40,355 nucleotides of DNA from assembly GCA_019244235.1 (NCBI GenBank), contig JAFASY010000282.1, positions 1-40,355 of the forward strand. The letters are read 5' to 3'. Of the stretch, positions 1 to 8,122 are shown one piece after another. This stretch comes from Chroococcidiopsidaceae cyanobacterium CP_BM_ER_R8_30 (GTDB lineage: Bacteria > Cyanobacteriota > Cyanobacteriia > Cyanobacteriales > Chroococcidiopsidaceae). The position numbers and the translations under genes were made by a program. Under the pieces are notes generated by a model. It ran no database searches. It was not told the DNA's origin and saw nothing but the letters and a program-made list of their open reading frames with translations. The number at the start of each line of letters is the position of its first letter. Positions within the stretch are counted from its first letter, which is position 1.

Positions 1-2
1 AA

Positions 3-113
3 ATCTCAGTGGAGACAGTTCCTATAGGCAACAAAGACGGTACTGGCGATCACCTCCCGCAACTCAACCCCCAAGAAAAAGTCACAGCAGTAATACCAGT
101 AAACGGAAAATAG
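3..113 (+). CDS. 3' end of an unidentified gene running in from the left edge
   Basis: An open frame enters from the window edge and stops at a TAG at 111-113, giving about 36 C-terminal residues that end in TAVIPVNGK. The composition (mixed polar and hydrophobic, no low-complexity bias) looks like a protein end, whereas a second open frame here reads as an Arg/Ser/Pro-rich string typical of non-coding translation. I do not recognise the family. It converges on the 2TM gene that ends at 161. It may be a chance frame; the upstream sequence is needed to decide. Confidence 0.3.
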   Translation: MSVETVPIGNKDGTGDHLPQLNPQEKVTAVIPVNGK

Positions 114-160
114 CAGATATTTACCTAGGACAGCTCCCCCTGCTCAAGAACAGCTCTCTT

Positions 161-658
161 CTAAGGCTGCCAGGGTTTGAGGAATCTATTGAAAACGCTG
201 TTAATTGATTGTCTTAACTGGTGCCTGCGATACCACTGATAGAAAGCTCTTTCATAGTTTTCACCCTGAGTTTGAAAAGTATTCCAAGCATTGAGACCAA
301 GTCCTAAACCCCAAACTAAAAGAATGTATGGCGACCAAGAAAAATGATGAGCACTAATGAGATCTAAAGCAACCAAAAAAGAATTGACAATGGCATACTT
401 ACCAAAATGCTGACGTAGCTTATGGCGACGGTAAGTATTAAATGCTTGCCGTTTTTTAGACTCTCCCTGTTGAGCTAACCACTCCTGTTCTGCTGCCTGC
501 AGGCACTCTGGTGAAATTTCTAGCTCAGCAGCAATTTCTAATAGCTGTGAATGCGAAAACTCCCCTTGATAAGCTTGACGGGTGATCGCAATTTGAAGGA
601 TTTGCTGAATATCTTCTTGATTATAAGAACGGGTATCTTTAGCCTCAAAAACCGTCAT
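161..658 (-). CDS. 2TM-domain membrane protein
   Basis: A 165-residue protein with a soluble N-terminal half (about 1-75) that looks helical, and a C-terminal 2TM domain: a basic segment with YRRHKLRQHF near residues 76-86, two hydrophobic helices around 88-105 and 108-125, then another basic/aromatic segment (YQWYRRHQLRQ). The repeated R/H-rich flanks of a short hairpin of two membrane helices are typical of the 2TM family (PF13239), which is common in cyanobacteria but has no established biochemical role. The ATG is preceded by a purine-rich AGAGATAG. The 187-bp region to the divergent TauE gene (659-845) probably holds both promoters; I see no further structure in it. Confidence 0.7.
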   Translation of the reverse strand: MTVFEAKDTRSYNQEDIQQILQIAITRQAYQGEFSHSQLLEIAAELEISPECLQAAEQEWLAQQGESKKRQAFNTYRRHKLRQHFGKYAIVNSFLVALDLISAHHFSWSPYILLVWGLGLGLNAWNTFQTQGENYERAFYQWYRRHQLRQSINSVFNRFLKPWQP

Positions 659-845
659 AATTCTATCTCTTATTTCTGTCTAAAAAGCTTTACAGGCTTA
701 CACCTGCGATCGTAGCTACACCACCACTTAGCTATGCTACTTCTATTATGCCTAGAAAAGAGGTAGGGATGTAGAGATCTGTTATGGTTATCTAGTGTAA
801 CTACCTTCTCTCAAGCGACCCCCTCTGAAACAGGAGAGTTAAGAA

Positions 846-1682
846 GTGAACATTCTTGAGTTCACGCTCATCATCTGGTTGTGTTCATTAGGTGCAGGAT
901 TTTTGGGTTCGTTGACTGGTTTGGGTGGTGGGGTCGTGATTGTACCCCTTTTAACTCTATTTTTTGCTGTTGATATTAAATATGCCATTGGTACAGCACT
1001 GATCTCGGTAATTGCCACCTCTTCTGGAGCAGCGGCTGCTTATGTCAAAGAAGGGTATACCAACATCAGAATCGGGATGTTTCTAGAAATTGCTACTACC
1101 TTCGGGGCACTGCTCGGAGCTTTCCTAACAACCAAGTTATCTACTAGTGCGATCGCCATCATCTTTAGTGTTGTCCTCCTCTACTCAGCGTATTTGTCGA
1201 ATAAACACCGAGAGGAACATCTTGTGGAAGCTCAGCCCAATCCACTAGCTACCCGCTTAAGGCTAAATGGTAGCTATCCTACCCCAGAGGGTCCACAGTC
1301 TTATTTTGTCCGTGGTGTTCCTCTAGGATTTAGTCTGATGTTCCTCGCTGGAACACTCTCAGGCTTACTAGGAATTGGAGCCGGAGCCGTCAAGGTCTTA
1401 GCAATGGACCACGCTATGGGATTGCCATTCAAAGTTTCTACAACTACGAGTAACTTTATGATCGGCGTCACTGCCGCTACTGGTGCTGGAGTATACTTGA
1501 GCCGAGGATATATAGATCCTGGGCTAGCTATGCCAGTTATGCTAGGAGTTCTGTTTGGTTCATTACTTGGAGCACGTATACTAGTAAGTGCCAATACTCT
1601 ATTCTTACGCCGAATTTTTAGCGGGGTTATCTTTGTCCTCGCTCTTGAGATGATCTACAAAGGTCTAACTGGAAAGCTTTAG
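846..1682 (+). CDS. TauE/SafE-family membrane transporter
   Basis: A 278-residue polytopic inner-membrane protein of the TauE/SafE (formerly DUF81) family. The two internal repeats are visible: a GLTGLGGGVVIVP motif near residues 23-34 and a degenerate second copy, SGLLGIGAGAVKV, near 172-184. The middle segment (about 118-155) is hydrophilic and forms the loop between halves. Family members export small anions such as sulfite, sulfoacetate or other organosulfur compounds; the substrate here cannot be read from sequence. The GTG start is chosen because CAGGAGAG lies 9-14 bases upstream. The next gene starts one base after the stop, so the pair is almost certainly cotranscribed. Confidence 0.85.
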   Translation: MNILEFTLIIWLCSLGAGFLGSLTGLGGGVVIVPLLTLFFAVDIKYAIGTALISVIATSSGAAAAYVKEGYTNIRIGMFLEIATTFGALLGAFLTTKLSTSAIAIIFSVVLLYSAYLSNKHREEHLVEAQPNPLATRLRLNGSYPTPEGPQSYFVRGVPLGFSLMFLAGTLSGLLGIGAGAVKVLAMDHAMGLPFKVSTTTSNFMIGVTAATGAGVYLSRGYIDPGLAMPVMLGVLFGSLLGARILVSANTLFLRRIFSGVIFVLALEMIYKGLTGKL

Positions 1683-1683
1683 T

Positions 1684-2067
1684 ATGCGTAGATCTCGAGG
1701 TAGATGGACTGACGAACAAGTTGAGCAGATTGTAGGCAATCTTTTAAGAGGTGGTGTTATCCTTGCCGCTGGAGTCGTGGCGATTGGGGGAGTGCTGTAT
1801 CTCATACACTACGGTACAACCTCACCCAACTATCACGTATTCCGCGAAGAGCGAAGCAGCCTGCGTCAGCTCCCTGGAATTGTAGCGGAGGCAACGTCGC
1901 TACGGAGAAGGGGTCTGATCCAACTCGGCCTTGTGTTGTTGATTGCTACCCCAATTGTCCGGGTTGCCTTCTCAGCTTTTGCCTTTGCCAAGCAGCATGA
2001 CTACACCTACGTTATCGTCACTCTCATCGTCTTAGGAGTGCTTTTATACAGCCTTATAGGAAGTTAA
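1684..2067 (+). CDS. DUF1634 membrane protein, TauE/SafE partner
   Basis: A 127-residue protein with three predicted membrane helices (about 22-42, 78-97 and 106-125) separated by a basic cytoplasmic or periplasmic loop. The sequence around LGLVLLIATPIVRVAFSAFAF matches the DUF1634 core. DUF1634 genes are repeatedly found directly behind TauE/SafE genes, as here with a one-base gap, and are thought to act with the transporter, but the role is not established. It ends seven bases before the convergent gene at 2075, leaving little room for a terminator. Confidence 0.8.
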   Translation: MRRSRGRWTDEQVEQIVGNLLRGGVILAAGVVAIGGVLYLIHYGTTSPNYHVFREERSSLRQLPGIVAEATSLRRRGLIQLGLVLLIATPIVRVAFSAFAFAKQHDYTYVIVTLIVLGVLLYSLIGS

Positions 2068-2074
2068 AGCTTAC

Positions 2075-2581
2075 TCAAACAACTGGCAAGTTAGCAAACA
2101 CCTGCTTGACTAGATCTCCTGCCTTAGTATTCAGACGCTGCCAGTCCACATCTCCGTCTTCATCAATCAGGCTAGTGTCAATCTGAACTTCCCCAGTGGC
2201 TGAATGAGTCAAAGAGGAGCTGTAATTACAAAAACAGACTTGGTAGCAAAGTTCCCACAAGTCTATGCTAATCTGTGGCAAACCTTGGTGCTGTAGACAT
2301 AGATGGTAACCCGGATGGGGAATCGGCATCTGAGTCAGAGCTTGTTTAATTTCTGCCTGCTCTGCTAAGGAAGCAGCTTCCATCCGTTGCAAAAGTTGAC
2401 TAACAATAACTTTGGTTTCATCTGTTGTCTCATCTGGCCAAATCAGTACATCCTGGTAAGTTCCCTTCCAGGTGGATTGGTCAAGATGTTTACGGATGTG
2501 ATCGATGATACGGATGAAAGCGGGTTGCATCAACAACTCGGCTTGCTGCCATACAGCAGGATCGGAAATTCTGGGCGGCAT
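2075..2581 (-). CDS. conserved hypothetical protein (probably cyanobacterial)
   Basis: A 168-residue soluble protein without signal peptide or membrane segment. It is acidic, Trp-rich, and carries a Cys cluster around ELCYQVCFC followed by an acidic stretch (LIDEDGDVDW). I do not recognise a domain of known function. It lies 26 bases downstream of the methyltransferase on the same strand and could be cotranscribed with it. Coding is supported by an unbroken frame with even amino-acid composition. Confidence 0.55.
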   Translation of the reverse strand: MPPRISDPAVWQQAELLMQPAFIRIIDHIRKHLDQSTWKGTYQDVLIWPDETTDETKVIVSQLLQRMEAASLAEQAEIKQALTQMPIPHPGYHLCLQHQGLPQISIDLWELCYQVCFCNYSSSLTHSATGEVQIDTSLIDEDGDVDWQRLNTKAGDLVKQVFANLPVV

Positions 2582-2607
2582 GGAAGTTTTTGCAAAGCGT
2601 CAAAGAT

Positions 2608-3399
2608 TTACAGCGGCTTTCGCCCAATTGTAGCGACTGTCGTGTAGTAGTACTCCCATACTAACGGATCGTCTGCTGCCATAATATATTGCTCCACATC
2701 ATTAGCTGAGCAGACGCCAGTTGCCACGTATCGCTGTGCTAGATGTTGTGCTGACATTTTCATGATTTGAGAAATGCGCGATCCGCCGTTAGCAAAAGGG
2801 AAATAGGTTTCAACCACAATCTCCTCCGCTCCAAGCTGCTGAAAAATTTGGGGTAAGCGGCGACCAAAGTAGGGATCAATGCCCATTGACTCATACATTC
2901 TCAAAATTGCGGTATTGACCCGGTTAACTGACTCACTAACAGAATGATTGACTGCCTGGGATGTCTGAAAATCTGGCTCCTCAATCACTAGCCAACCACC
3001 AGGCTTGAGAGATTGCCAAATGTTGTCAATCGCCTGTTTCCAATCGTAGATGTGAAGTAATACATAACGGGCGTGGCAAACGTCGAAGTACGAACTGCTT
3101 AGCTTGTCTTTGGCAACGTCTAGACACTGTACTTGGACATTCGATAGGTTAGCTGTTTCGATGAAACGGGTGTTAATATCTATTGCTACAACCTTCCCCT
3201 GATTGCCTACCTTGGCTGCCATCCAACTCATTATTGAGCCCATACCAGCCCCGATCTCCAGGGCTAACCATCCTGCTGTGATACCAGTTTGAATGATTCG
3301 GCGGCATGAATCAGGGTCAAACTCATCCTGAATTGCTGATAGTCGGAGCTGCTCTGTATCCTGCTGACTATTTTGAAAAACGTAGTTCCGTGATGACAT
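2608..3399 (-). CDS. class I SAM-dependent methyltransferase
   Basis: A 263-residue protein with a Rossmann-type methyltransferase core. Motif I (LEIGAGMGS) is near residues 47-55, the acidic end of the second strand (VVAIDIN) near 70-76, and a motif-IV-like FDVCHARYVLLH follows near 105-116, with GGWLVIEEPDF as the post-IV strand. It therefore binds S-adenosylmethionine; the substrate is unknown. The ATG at 3399 is preferred because AGGGAA lies five bases upstream; a GTG at 3411 that overlaps the previous stop by one base is the alternative. The tight junction with the exported-protein gene upstream suggests a shared transcript. Confidence 0.75.
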   Translation of the reverse strand: MSSRNYVFQNSQQDTEQLRLSAIQDEFDPDSCRRIIQTGITAGWLALEIGAGMGSIMSWMAAKVGNQGKVVAIDINTRFIETANLSNVQVQCLDVAKDKLSSSYFDVCHARYVLLHIYDWKQAIDNIWQSLKPGGWLVIEEPDFQTSQAVNHSVSESVNRVNTAILRMYESMGIDPYFGRRLPQIFQQLGAEEIVVETYFPFANGGSRISQIMKMSAQHLAQRYVATGVCSANDVEQYIMAADDPLVWEYYYTTVATIGRKPL

Positions 3400-3410
3400 A
3401 GATTCCCTCA

Positions 3411-3920
3411 CTAGGGTTGCCTCACTCCCGGTGGCAGAGGCGCTGCTGGCAGCGCTCCTGGTGGTATTCCAGCAGGCCGCTGTAATTCTTCTTGTAGAGC
3501 CCTAACTTCCCACGAACACATTCTCTCATTGGGTCGTTCGTAATTAGTCGCCATTGTAACTGTGCGAGTCCATACCTGTTGATTGCGGAATGCAACCTCC
3601 GCTCTAATGTATTGTCCCCCAAGCTCAGAAGTCCAGGTCATCAAGCTCCTCGAATATGGGGCATCAGGAGTGAAGCCCATTTCTGTCCCGACTTGCTCTG
3701 GCGAATTGCCAAGCTGGATTGAGAGTAATCGGCTGACCAGTGGTACTGGCACTAGTTGAGTGGCAGAGATAAAGCTACAGATTGGCAAGGACTTATTCAG
3801 GTTGTCTCCCTTCACTAGCACTAAGCTTGGACCTTCGGAAACACCTAACTGCGCTCCCACTTTCTGGCTAGCAAAGAGAATTAAGGTAGTAGAAAGGACT
3901 AGAACAATGGCTTTTCTCAT
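3411..3920 (-). CDS. small exported protein of unknown function
   Basis: A 169-residue protein starting with a classical signal peptide: basic MRK, then a hydrophobic run to about residue 16, and a likely cleavage site near VGAQ (residues 20-23). The mature part has one strongly patterned domain and a Pro/Gly/Ala-rich tail (PPGALPAAPLPPGVRQP) that could be flexible or cell-envelope-associated. The start is fixed by AGAGGA five bases before the ATG at 3920; a longer frame opens at 3956 but has no ribosome site and would bury the signal peptide. No family recognised. Confidence 0.55.
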   Translation of the reverse strand: MRKAIVLVLSTTLILFASQKVGAQLGVSEGPSLVLVKGDNLNKSLPICSFISATQLVPVPLVSRLLSIQLGNSPEQVGTEMGFTPDAPYSRSLMTWTSELGGQYIRAEVAFRNQQVWTRTVTMATNYERPNERMCSWEVRALQEELQRPAGIPPGALPAAPLPPGVRQP

Positions 3921-4008
3921 AGTTCCTCTAGGCGAAGTAACGAAGAGCGCAAACATTTACGTCTGTGTCTCTGATTCAGTTAAGGTGACACCTCCCAGCG
4001 CTAATTGC

Positions 4009-5265
4009 TTACGCGATATAGCGCGGGCTTCCTAATATCGCTATCAGGCTTTTCTGCTTCATCGGGTTGCCCAAGCCAATATCCCCTCCACAGACATTTT
4101 GTTGATTTCCCGATTGTCCCTCGGTACTAATTGATAAGATTCCTCGCTTTTTAACAACTTGCGCTGCTGCTACATCTCTATCGGTTTGATACTGACATTG
4201 AGGGCACAAATGCACTCTTACACCTAAATCTTTAGGAGCATCAGCATCACATCTGGGACAAGTTTGAGATGTACCATAGCAATTAACCTTGGCAAAGTAC
4301 ACATCTCTCTTCCAACAAACCCAACTTAAAATGCCAAGGAACTGGTCCCAGGCAGCATCCAGGATATGCTTAGATAGCATCCCTCTTGCTAGTCCTTTAA
4401 GATTCAAGTTCTCAGCAAATATCATCCCTGCTTGGTCACAAAGATGATGAGCTATCTTAAAATGCCAATCCCTACGAATGTTAGAGATTTGTTCATGCAG
4501 TAGTGCTATTCTTCGGTTGAGTTTGTACCAATTCTTACTACCTTTCTTCTTATGTTTTAACCTTCTTTGTAGCAATTTCAGCTCACGCAGCCGTTCCACA
4601 TAGAATCTAGGTCTTTGTACTAACTCACCCTCAGAAGTCGCGACAAAAGCGTTTAACCCCACATCAATACCTATTGGTTCCCCATGCGGCATTGTGCTAG
4701 GTACATCTACATCACACTGCAAACTCAGCATGACATGATAACCAGATGCTCGTTTGACAATCCTAGCCTGCTTCAAGTCAAAACCCTCTGGTATTGGTCG
4801 ATGCAGTATCATTTCAACCTTGCCAATCTTGGGCAGGTCGATGTAGTTATCAACCAAACTCGAACTATCCATTTGCGGAAACACAAACGAACGCATTCTG
4901 CCAGTCTTTTTGAACCTGGGAAAACCAAAACGCCTCTCCCACATTGAGACAAATGCTGTCTCCAGAATTTTTAGTGTCTGTTGCAGCACCTGAGAATGAG
5001 GAATCTTGAGGTCTGGATATTCCTTTTTAGCAGCAGTCAGAGACTTACACTGCTGAGCATAAGTTGGTCTAGGGGCATCACTCGGAATGATGTACTCATG
5101 ATGTAGACTACAAGCGTTGATTTCACATTTTCTAGAATTAAACCAATCCTTACGCTCCCTCAAAGCATAATTCCACACCCGTCTACAAACCTCTAACCAT
5201 TGGTCAAAGGCTTGAATCTGTTCGGGTGTAGGTTCCAGTTTAAATTCGTAGGTTAGTGTTATCAT
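4009..5265 (-). CDS. tnpB: TnpB, RNA-guided nuclease/transposon accessory protein
   Basis: A 418-residue IS605 OrfB/TnpB protein. The N-terminal helix-turn-helix-like region (about 1-120) leads to the wedge/RuvC fold. Catalytic acids are all present: D201 in GIDVGLN, E285 in FAENLNL and D364 in DRDVAAA. A Cys4 zinc finger (C336, C339, C354, C357) is inserted between the last two. TnpB proteins are known omegaRNA-guided DNA nucleases that favour retention of the element; activity here is inferred from intact residues. The ATG at 5265 matches the family N-terminus (YEFKLEPTPEQ); the longer open frame upstream is element left-end sequence. No tnpA is nearby. Confidence 0.9.
   Translation of the reverse strand: MITLTYEFKLEPTPEQIQAFDQWLEVCRRVWNYALRERKDWFNSRKCEINACSLHHEYIIPSDAPRPTYAQQCKSLTAAKKEYPDLKIPHSQVLQQTLKILETAFVSMWERRFGFPRFKKTGRMRSFVFPQMDSSSLVDNYIDLPKIGKVEMILHRPIPEGFDLKQARIVKRASGYHVMLSLQCDVDVPSTMPHGEPIGIDVGLNAFVATSEGELVQRPRFYVERLRELKLLQRRLKHKKKGSKNWYKLNRRIALLHEQISNIRRDWHFKIAHHLCDQAGMIFAENLNLKGLARGMLSKHILDAAWDQFLGILSWVCWKRDVYFAKVNCYGTSQTCPRCDADAPKDLGVRVHLCPQCQYQTDRDVAAAQVVKKRGILSISTEGQSGNQQNVCGGDIGLGNPMKQKSLIAILGSPRYIA
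4013..4041 (-). repeat. hairpin at the tnpB 3' end (right end / omegaRNA region)
   Basis: GCGATAT and ATATCGC form a 7-bp perfect stem around a 15-base loop, starting two bases inside the tnpB stop. In IS200/IS605 elements the right-end hairpin and the guide-RNA scaffold overlap the tnpB 3' end, so this is the expected position for both. Confidence 0.55.
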
Positions 5266-5309
5266 ATTGAGACTATACCACCTTTTAAAAAATATCAGCT
5301 CTTTTTCTA

Positions 5310-5347
5310 AAAAGATTCGCGCTCCGCTCAGTTTCTTGGTTGGTCGC
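5310..5347 (-). repeat. left-end sequence of first TnpB element, shared with second
   Basis: The block reads GATTCGC, four variable bases, CGCTCA, then TTT and TTGGTCGC. The same order and near-identical spacing occur at 9421-9457, upstream of the other minus-strand tnpB. Because the two TnpB proteins are only distantly related, the conserved block is best explained as a terminal recognition sequence. Confidence 0.55.
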
Positions 5348-6899
5348 AATTCATGAGCAGGTGCGATCTTGGCACTTTGCGTCGAGGAGCAACCTGCGTC
5401 TCGGTGCTGACCTTGAGGTACAGCGCGAGCCTTCTTGCTCCATTTAGGTAACGCAAAATGAAGATAGTTTTTCTTTCGCCTGCTCCGACATCGCTCTCGT
5501 TAATCGATTTCAGCGCTCCCGACAGGACGCGGAGGAGGATATGGGGCTGCATCAGGGACTGCGGCGGCGCGGTCATGCCCAGCACGTTTATATATGCACG
5601 AGTGACTGTAGTGTCCTCACAAGCCTGTTGCAGAACTAGATTCATGTAGCCGTGGAGGAACCCTAGGCCAATTCGAGGCCGTGCCCCGCTCAACGTTACC
5701 CCCTGTGATCGCCAGCGCAGATCCTCAGCGGTAGCAATCAGCCAAGGCGCGGCGATCGTCTTAGCCAGTTGCTTTTGGAAACGCCGCTCGAACCCCGGCT
5801 TAGGCGACCGTTGCTGCTGGCTCAGACAATCGGCAAGAACCAGCGCATCAAGAGCACTGGTGGTCATACCCTGACCGTAGATCGGGTTGAAGGCGCACAC
5901 AGAGTCTCCCGTGGCGATGAACCCAATCGGCCAACGGTCCAAGCGCTCGAAGTGGCGCAACCGATTCTGGGGAGTGCGGTATCCTCGGATAGGACTGATA
6001 GGTTCGGCAATTCGAATCGCCTCGAAAAGGCTGGGGTCAGCTAGATCGCGAGCCCACTGGAGGAAGCCCGATTCGTCAGTTGGCGGATAGTTGCCAGCAA
6101 AGCCACCCAATGTCACATGCCAGCGCCCGTGTTCGATCGGCAAGATGAGACCAGCACGTGGGTTATGGGGGGGACGGTTGTTAATGATAATTCCCTGCCA
6201 ATCAGCGGGGAAGTTGGACGGTTTGGCGTAAAACCGTGAGGCGTAGCCAATCCCGGAGTTAATGGTTTCTTCCGGGGGAGCGGAGTAGCCAAGCCTCACC
6301 AACCATTCGGGTGCTTTTGAGTGGCGACCGCTGGCATCTACAACAAGATCGGCTGCTACAGAGTGAGTTGAGTCTGCGTCTTCATCCCGGTGGTGCAGGC
6401 GGACACCTATTACTTGTGTCCGCTCTGGTGTGGAGAGCAGACCCGTCACCTCGCAATTCGTGAGGCAGCGCACCGAAGTCTGTGTCGTCAGTCGACGGCG
6501 AACATGCCACTCAAGCAAGAATCGGCTGAACGCCAGAAACTCCTCATCCTGCTTCAGCAACGGTAGTGCTCCTTTTGGCGTGACGAAGGCCACTGGGACG
6601 ACCCCACAGGCAGACAGTGCCCCCTCAGCGCGTAGCTCGTCCATGATGCCCGGAAATAGCCTGTCGATAATCTCTTGCCCCCTTGCCAGAAGCGCGTGTG
6701 CGTGATGTGACTGGGGTACACCCTTGCGATGGTCAGGCAAGTCGGGAAAGGTATCGCGGTCAATGATAGTCACCTGCTCAAAGTAGTCCGTTAGGACACG
6801 GGCTGCCAAGAGCCCGGCCATACTGCCACCAATCACTACGGCATGGCGACCAGTATTCGGCGTGCTGAAGTAGGAAGGGGAAAGAGTTTGTGTGTTCAT
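5328..6899 (-). CDS. FAD-dependent monooxygenase (UbiH/PHBH-like)
   Basis: A 523-residue class A flavoprotein hydroxylase-like enzyme. The dinucleotide-binding motif VVIGGSMAG is at residues 21-29, followed by the acidic strand end TIIDRD; a DG-type segment (LVVDASGRHS) and the GD motif (GDSVCAFNPIYGQGM) that contacts the FAD ribityl chain are present. Such enzymes use NAD(P)H and O2 to hydroxylate or epoxidise aromatic or isoprenoid substrates; the substrate is unknown. AGGAG lies six bases before the ATG. Base composition is visibly GC-richer than flanking genes, suggesting transfer. The last codons and the TGA lie inside the conserved left end of the TnpB element, so the native C-terminus may be lost. 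It is divergent from padR. Confidence 0.85.
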   Translation of the reverse strand: MNTQTLSPSYFSTPNTGRHAVVIGGSMAGLLAARVLTDYFEQVTIIDRDTFPDLPDHRKGVPQSHHAHALLARGQEIIDRLFPGIMDELRAEGALSACGVVPVAFVTPKGALPLLKQDEEFLAFSRFLLEWHVRRRLTTQTSVRCLTNCEVTGLLSTPERTQVIGVRLHHRDEDADSTHSVAADLVVDASGRHSKAPEWLVRLGYSAPPEETINSGIGYASRFYAKPSNFPADWQGIIINNRPPHNPRAGLILPIEHGRWHVTLGGFAGNYPPTDESGFLQWARDLADPSLFEAIRIAEPISPIRGYRTPQNRLRHFERLDRWPIGFIATGDSVCAFNPIYGQGMTTSALDALVLADCLSQQQRSPKPGFERRFQKQLAKTIAAPWLIATAEDLRWRSQGVTLSGARPRIGLGFLHGYMNLVLQQACEDTTVTRAYINVLGMTAPPQSLMQPHILLRVLSGALKSINESDVGAGERKTIFILRYLNGARRLALYLKVSTETQVAPRRKVPRSHLLMNCDQPRN

Positions 6900-7056
6900 G
6901 TGTAGCTCCTGATTCGCTGTGAACCTCTAAAGACTGGGTAAGAAAGCAGTGGCGTGTCCACGCGAGACTTCTAGGTTTGACATGTTGATTGGAGGGGAGA
7001 GGTGTCTGATAATTCCACTCCAGAGGTTGAGTCAAACTTAGTATGCAATTCGCAAT

Positions 7057-7076
7057 ATATGTAGTTTTTTACATAT
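7057..7076. promoter_or_regulatory. PadR operator 1 (ATATGT-N8-ACATAT)
   Basis: An inverted repeat with the published PadR-family core ATGT-N8-ACAT (7059-7074), extended by AT on both sides. It lies between the divergent monooxygenase and padR genes, where it could control both. Its right half includes TTTACA, a plausible -35 for padR with TATCCT at 7089-7094. Confidence 0.7.
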
Positions 7077-7125
7077 CATCGATGGTGTTATCCTAGACCT
7101 ATCTCTCGGTTATGTCAAGAGTTTT

Positions 7126-7145
7126 ATATGTAGTTATTTACATAT
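7126..7145. promoter_or_regulatory. PadR operator 2 (ATATGT-N8-ACATAT)
   Basis: A second copy of the same inverted repeat, identical in both arms and in seven of eight spacer bases to operator 1. It ends eight bases before the padR ATG, so a bound repressor would cover the ribosome-binding region and block transcription elongation or initiation. It strongly suggests autoregulation. Confidence 0.7.
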
Positions 7146-7153
7146 GGTGCAGG

Positions 7154-7714
7154 ATGACAACACTTGGCTACGCACTGCTTGGTTTACTCGCACGCGAACC
7201 GTTTTCTGGTTACGAACTTGCGCAGAAAATGAAGGCCCCAATTGGCTGCTTCTGGCACGCCAAGCACAGTCAGATTTATCCCGAGTTGGCAAAACTTAAA
7301 GCGCAGGGCTTAGTCAACCACGAGCTGGTGGAGCAGCAGGAGCACCCTGATAAGAAGGTATACACCATTACACCTGCGGGTCGGGACGCCCTGCGCCAGT
7401 GGGTGACTGCACCGATGGAGGTGCCTCATGTCCGTGATGAACTCGTTCTACGTGCCTATTCTCTTTGGCTCGCAGACCCACAAGCAGCCATTTTACTGTT
7501 TCGTACCCACGAGCAGCGCCATGTGGAGCAGCTGAGAAGGTATGAGGCTCTCCAGCAAAAGCTCATGGAGGAAGCTGGAGCTAAGCAGCAGGTAGACTCA
7601 CCAGACTTCTCCAGCTATGTCACCCTAGCACTGGGTATTGGCTATGAGCGGCTGTACAGCGAGTGGTGTCGCTGGGTGGCAGAGCAATTTGAGCAAGCGG
7701 ATACAACTTTATAA
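7154..7714 (+). CDS. PadR-family transcriptional regulator
   Basis: A 186-residue protein with an N-terminal winged helix (about 1-85: TTLGYALLGLLAREP, then YELAQKM and a wing with KKVYTITPAGRDALRQW) and a C-terminal helical dimerisation domain (about 90-180), the layout of PadR/Vir-type regulators (PF03551 plus PF10400). These usually repress a divergent or adjacent detoxification or efflux gene until a phenolic or other ligand binds. The ATG at 7154 begins the conserved TTLGYALLGLL; the longer frame from 7112 would run through operator 2. The two operators place the monooxygenase as the likely target. Confidence 0.9.
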   Translation: MTTLGYALLGLLAREPFSGYELAQKMKAPIGCFWHAKHSQIYPELAKLKAQGLVNHELVEQQEHPDKKVYTITPAGRDALRQWVTAPMEVPHVRDELVLRAYSLWLADPQAAILLFRTHEQRHVEQLRRYEALQQKLMEEAGAKQQVDSPDFSSYVTLALGIGYERLYSEWCRWVAEQFEQADTTL

Positions 7715-7771
7715 CTTGCGACCGGCTTATCGCAGCCTCTTTCCCTACCCTACGCCCCATTCTTCGTCAGC

Positions 7772-7999
7772 TTATGCCTGCCCTGATGACTCCTTTACTG
7801 CTCTCTCGGCAGCAGAGAAACCAATCTTCCCATGAGTGCCATCGCAAAAGGGCTTCGTAGTTGAAGCGCCGCAACGGCAGAGTGCAATTGTCTCCCGTTC
7901 GGAGTGGAACTGTTGCCCTGCAGCGTCAGTTAACAGGACTGGACCTGTGACTAAAAATGGTCCGTTATCAAGCGTGGTAATTTTAGTTGCTTCAGCCAT
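7772..7999 (-). CDS. CDGSH iron-sulfur protein
   Basis: A 75-residue protein with a single CDGSH-type [2Fe-2S] site: C41, C43, C52 and H56 within CRCGASTTKPFCDGTHG, fitting C-x-C-x8-C-x3-H. The N-terminal strand-rich part (GPFLVTGPVLLTDAAG) matches the short prokaryotic CDGSH proteins. Such proteins carry a labile cluster used in electron transfer or cluster donation; no specific partner is evident. It converges on padR with 57 bases between stops and is followed upstream by about 120 bases of AT-rich DNA before the TnpB element. Confidence 0.9.
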   Translation of the reverse strand: MAEATKITTLDNGPFLVTGPVLLTDAAGQQFHSERETIALCRCGASTTKPFCDGTHGKIGFSAAERAVKESSGQA

Positions 8000-8122
8000 A
8001 ACTATCCTCTAGTTACACTAATTACAAGAACGTCTCAGCTATTTTTTGGTCACACTTAGTTACCAAAAGTTGCACTAATTACTATAAGTTTTAGACTTAA
8101 AATGTAAAGTAGATACTATGAA

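Larger units (their letters stand above)
4005..5350 (-). mobile_element. IS200/IS605-type (IS1341-like) element, tnpB only; ends approximate
   Basis: This lone-tnpB element has no tnpA transposase. Its left end is recognisable because the 38 bases at 5310-5347 share a clear pattern with the left end of the second element (9421-9457): GATTCGC, then CGCTCA, then TTGGTCGC at matching spacing. Its right end is in or just past the tnpB stop, where a hairpin sits. Exact termini cannot be set without an empty site. The left end lies inside the monooxygenase reading frame. Confidence 0.6.

Noticed and set aside
1846-1916. Possible dispersed repeat inside the DUF1634 gene
   Set aside because: GC-rich local similarity only; the protein reads like a normal family member across it.
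2387-2647. 86-codon plus-strand frame
   Set aside because: Antisense to the better supported hypothetical gene at 2075-2581 and the methyltransferase end; no protein features.
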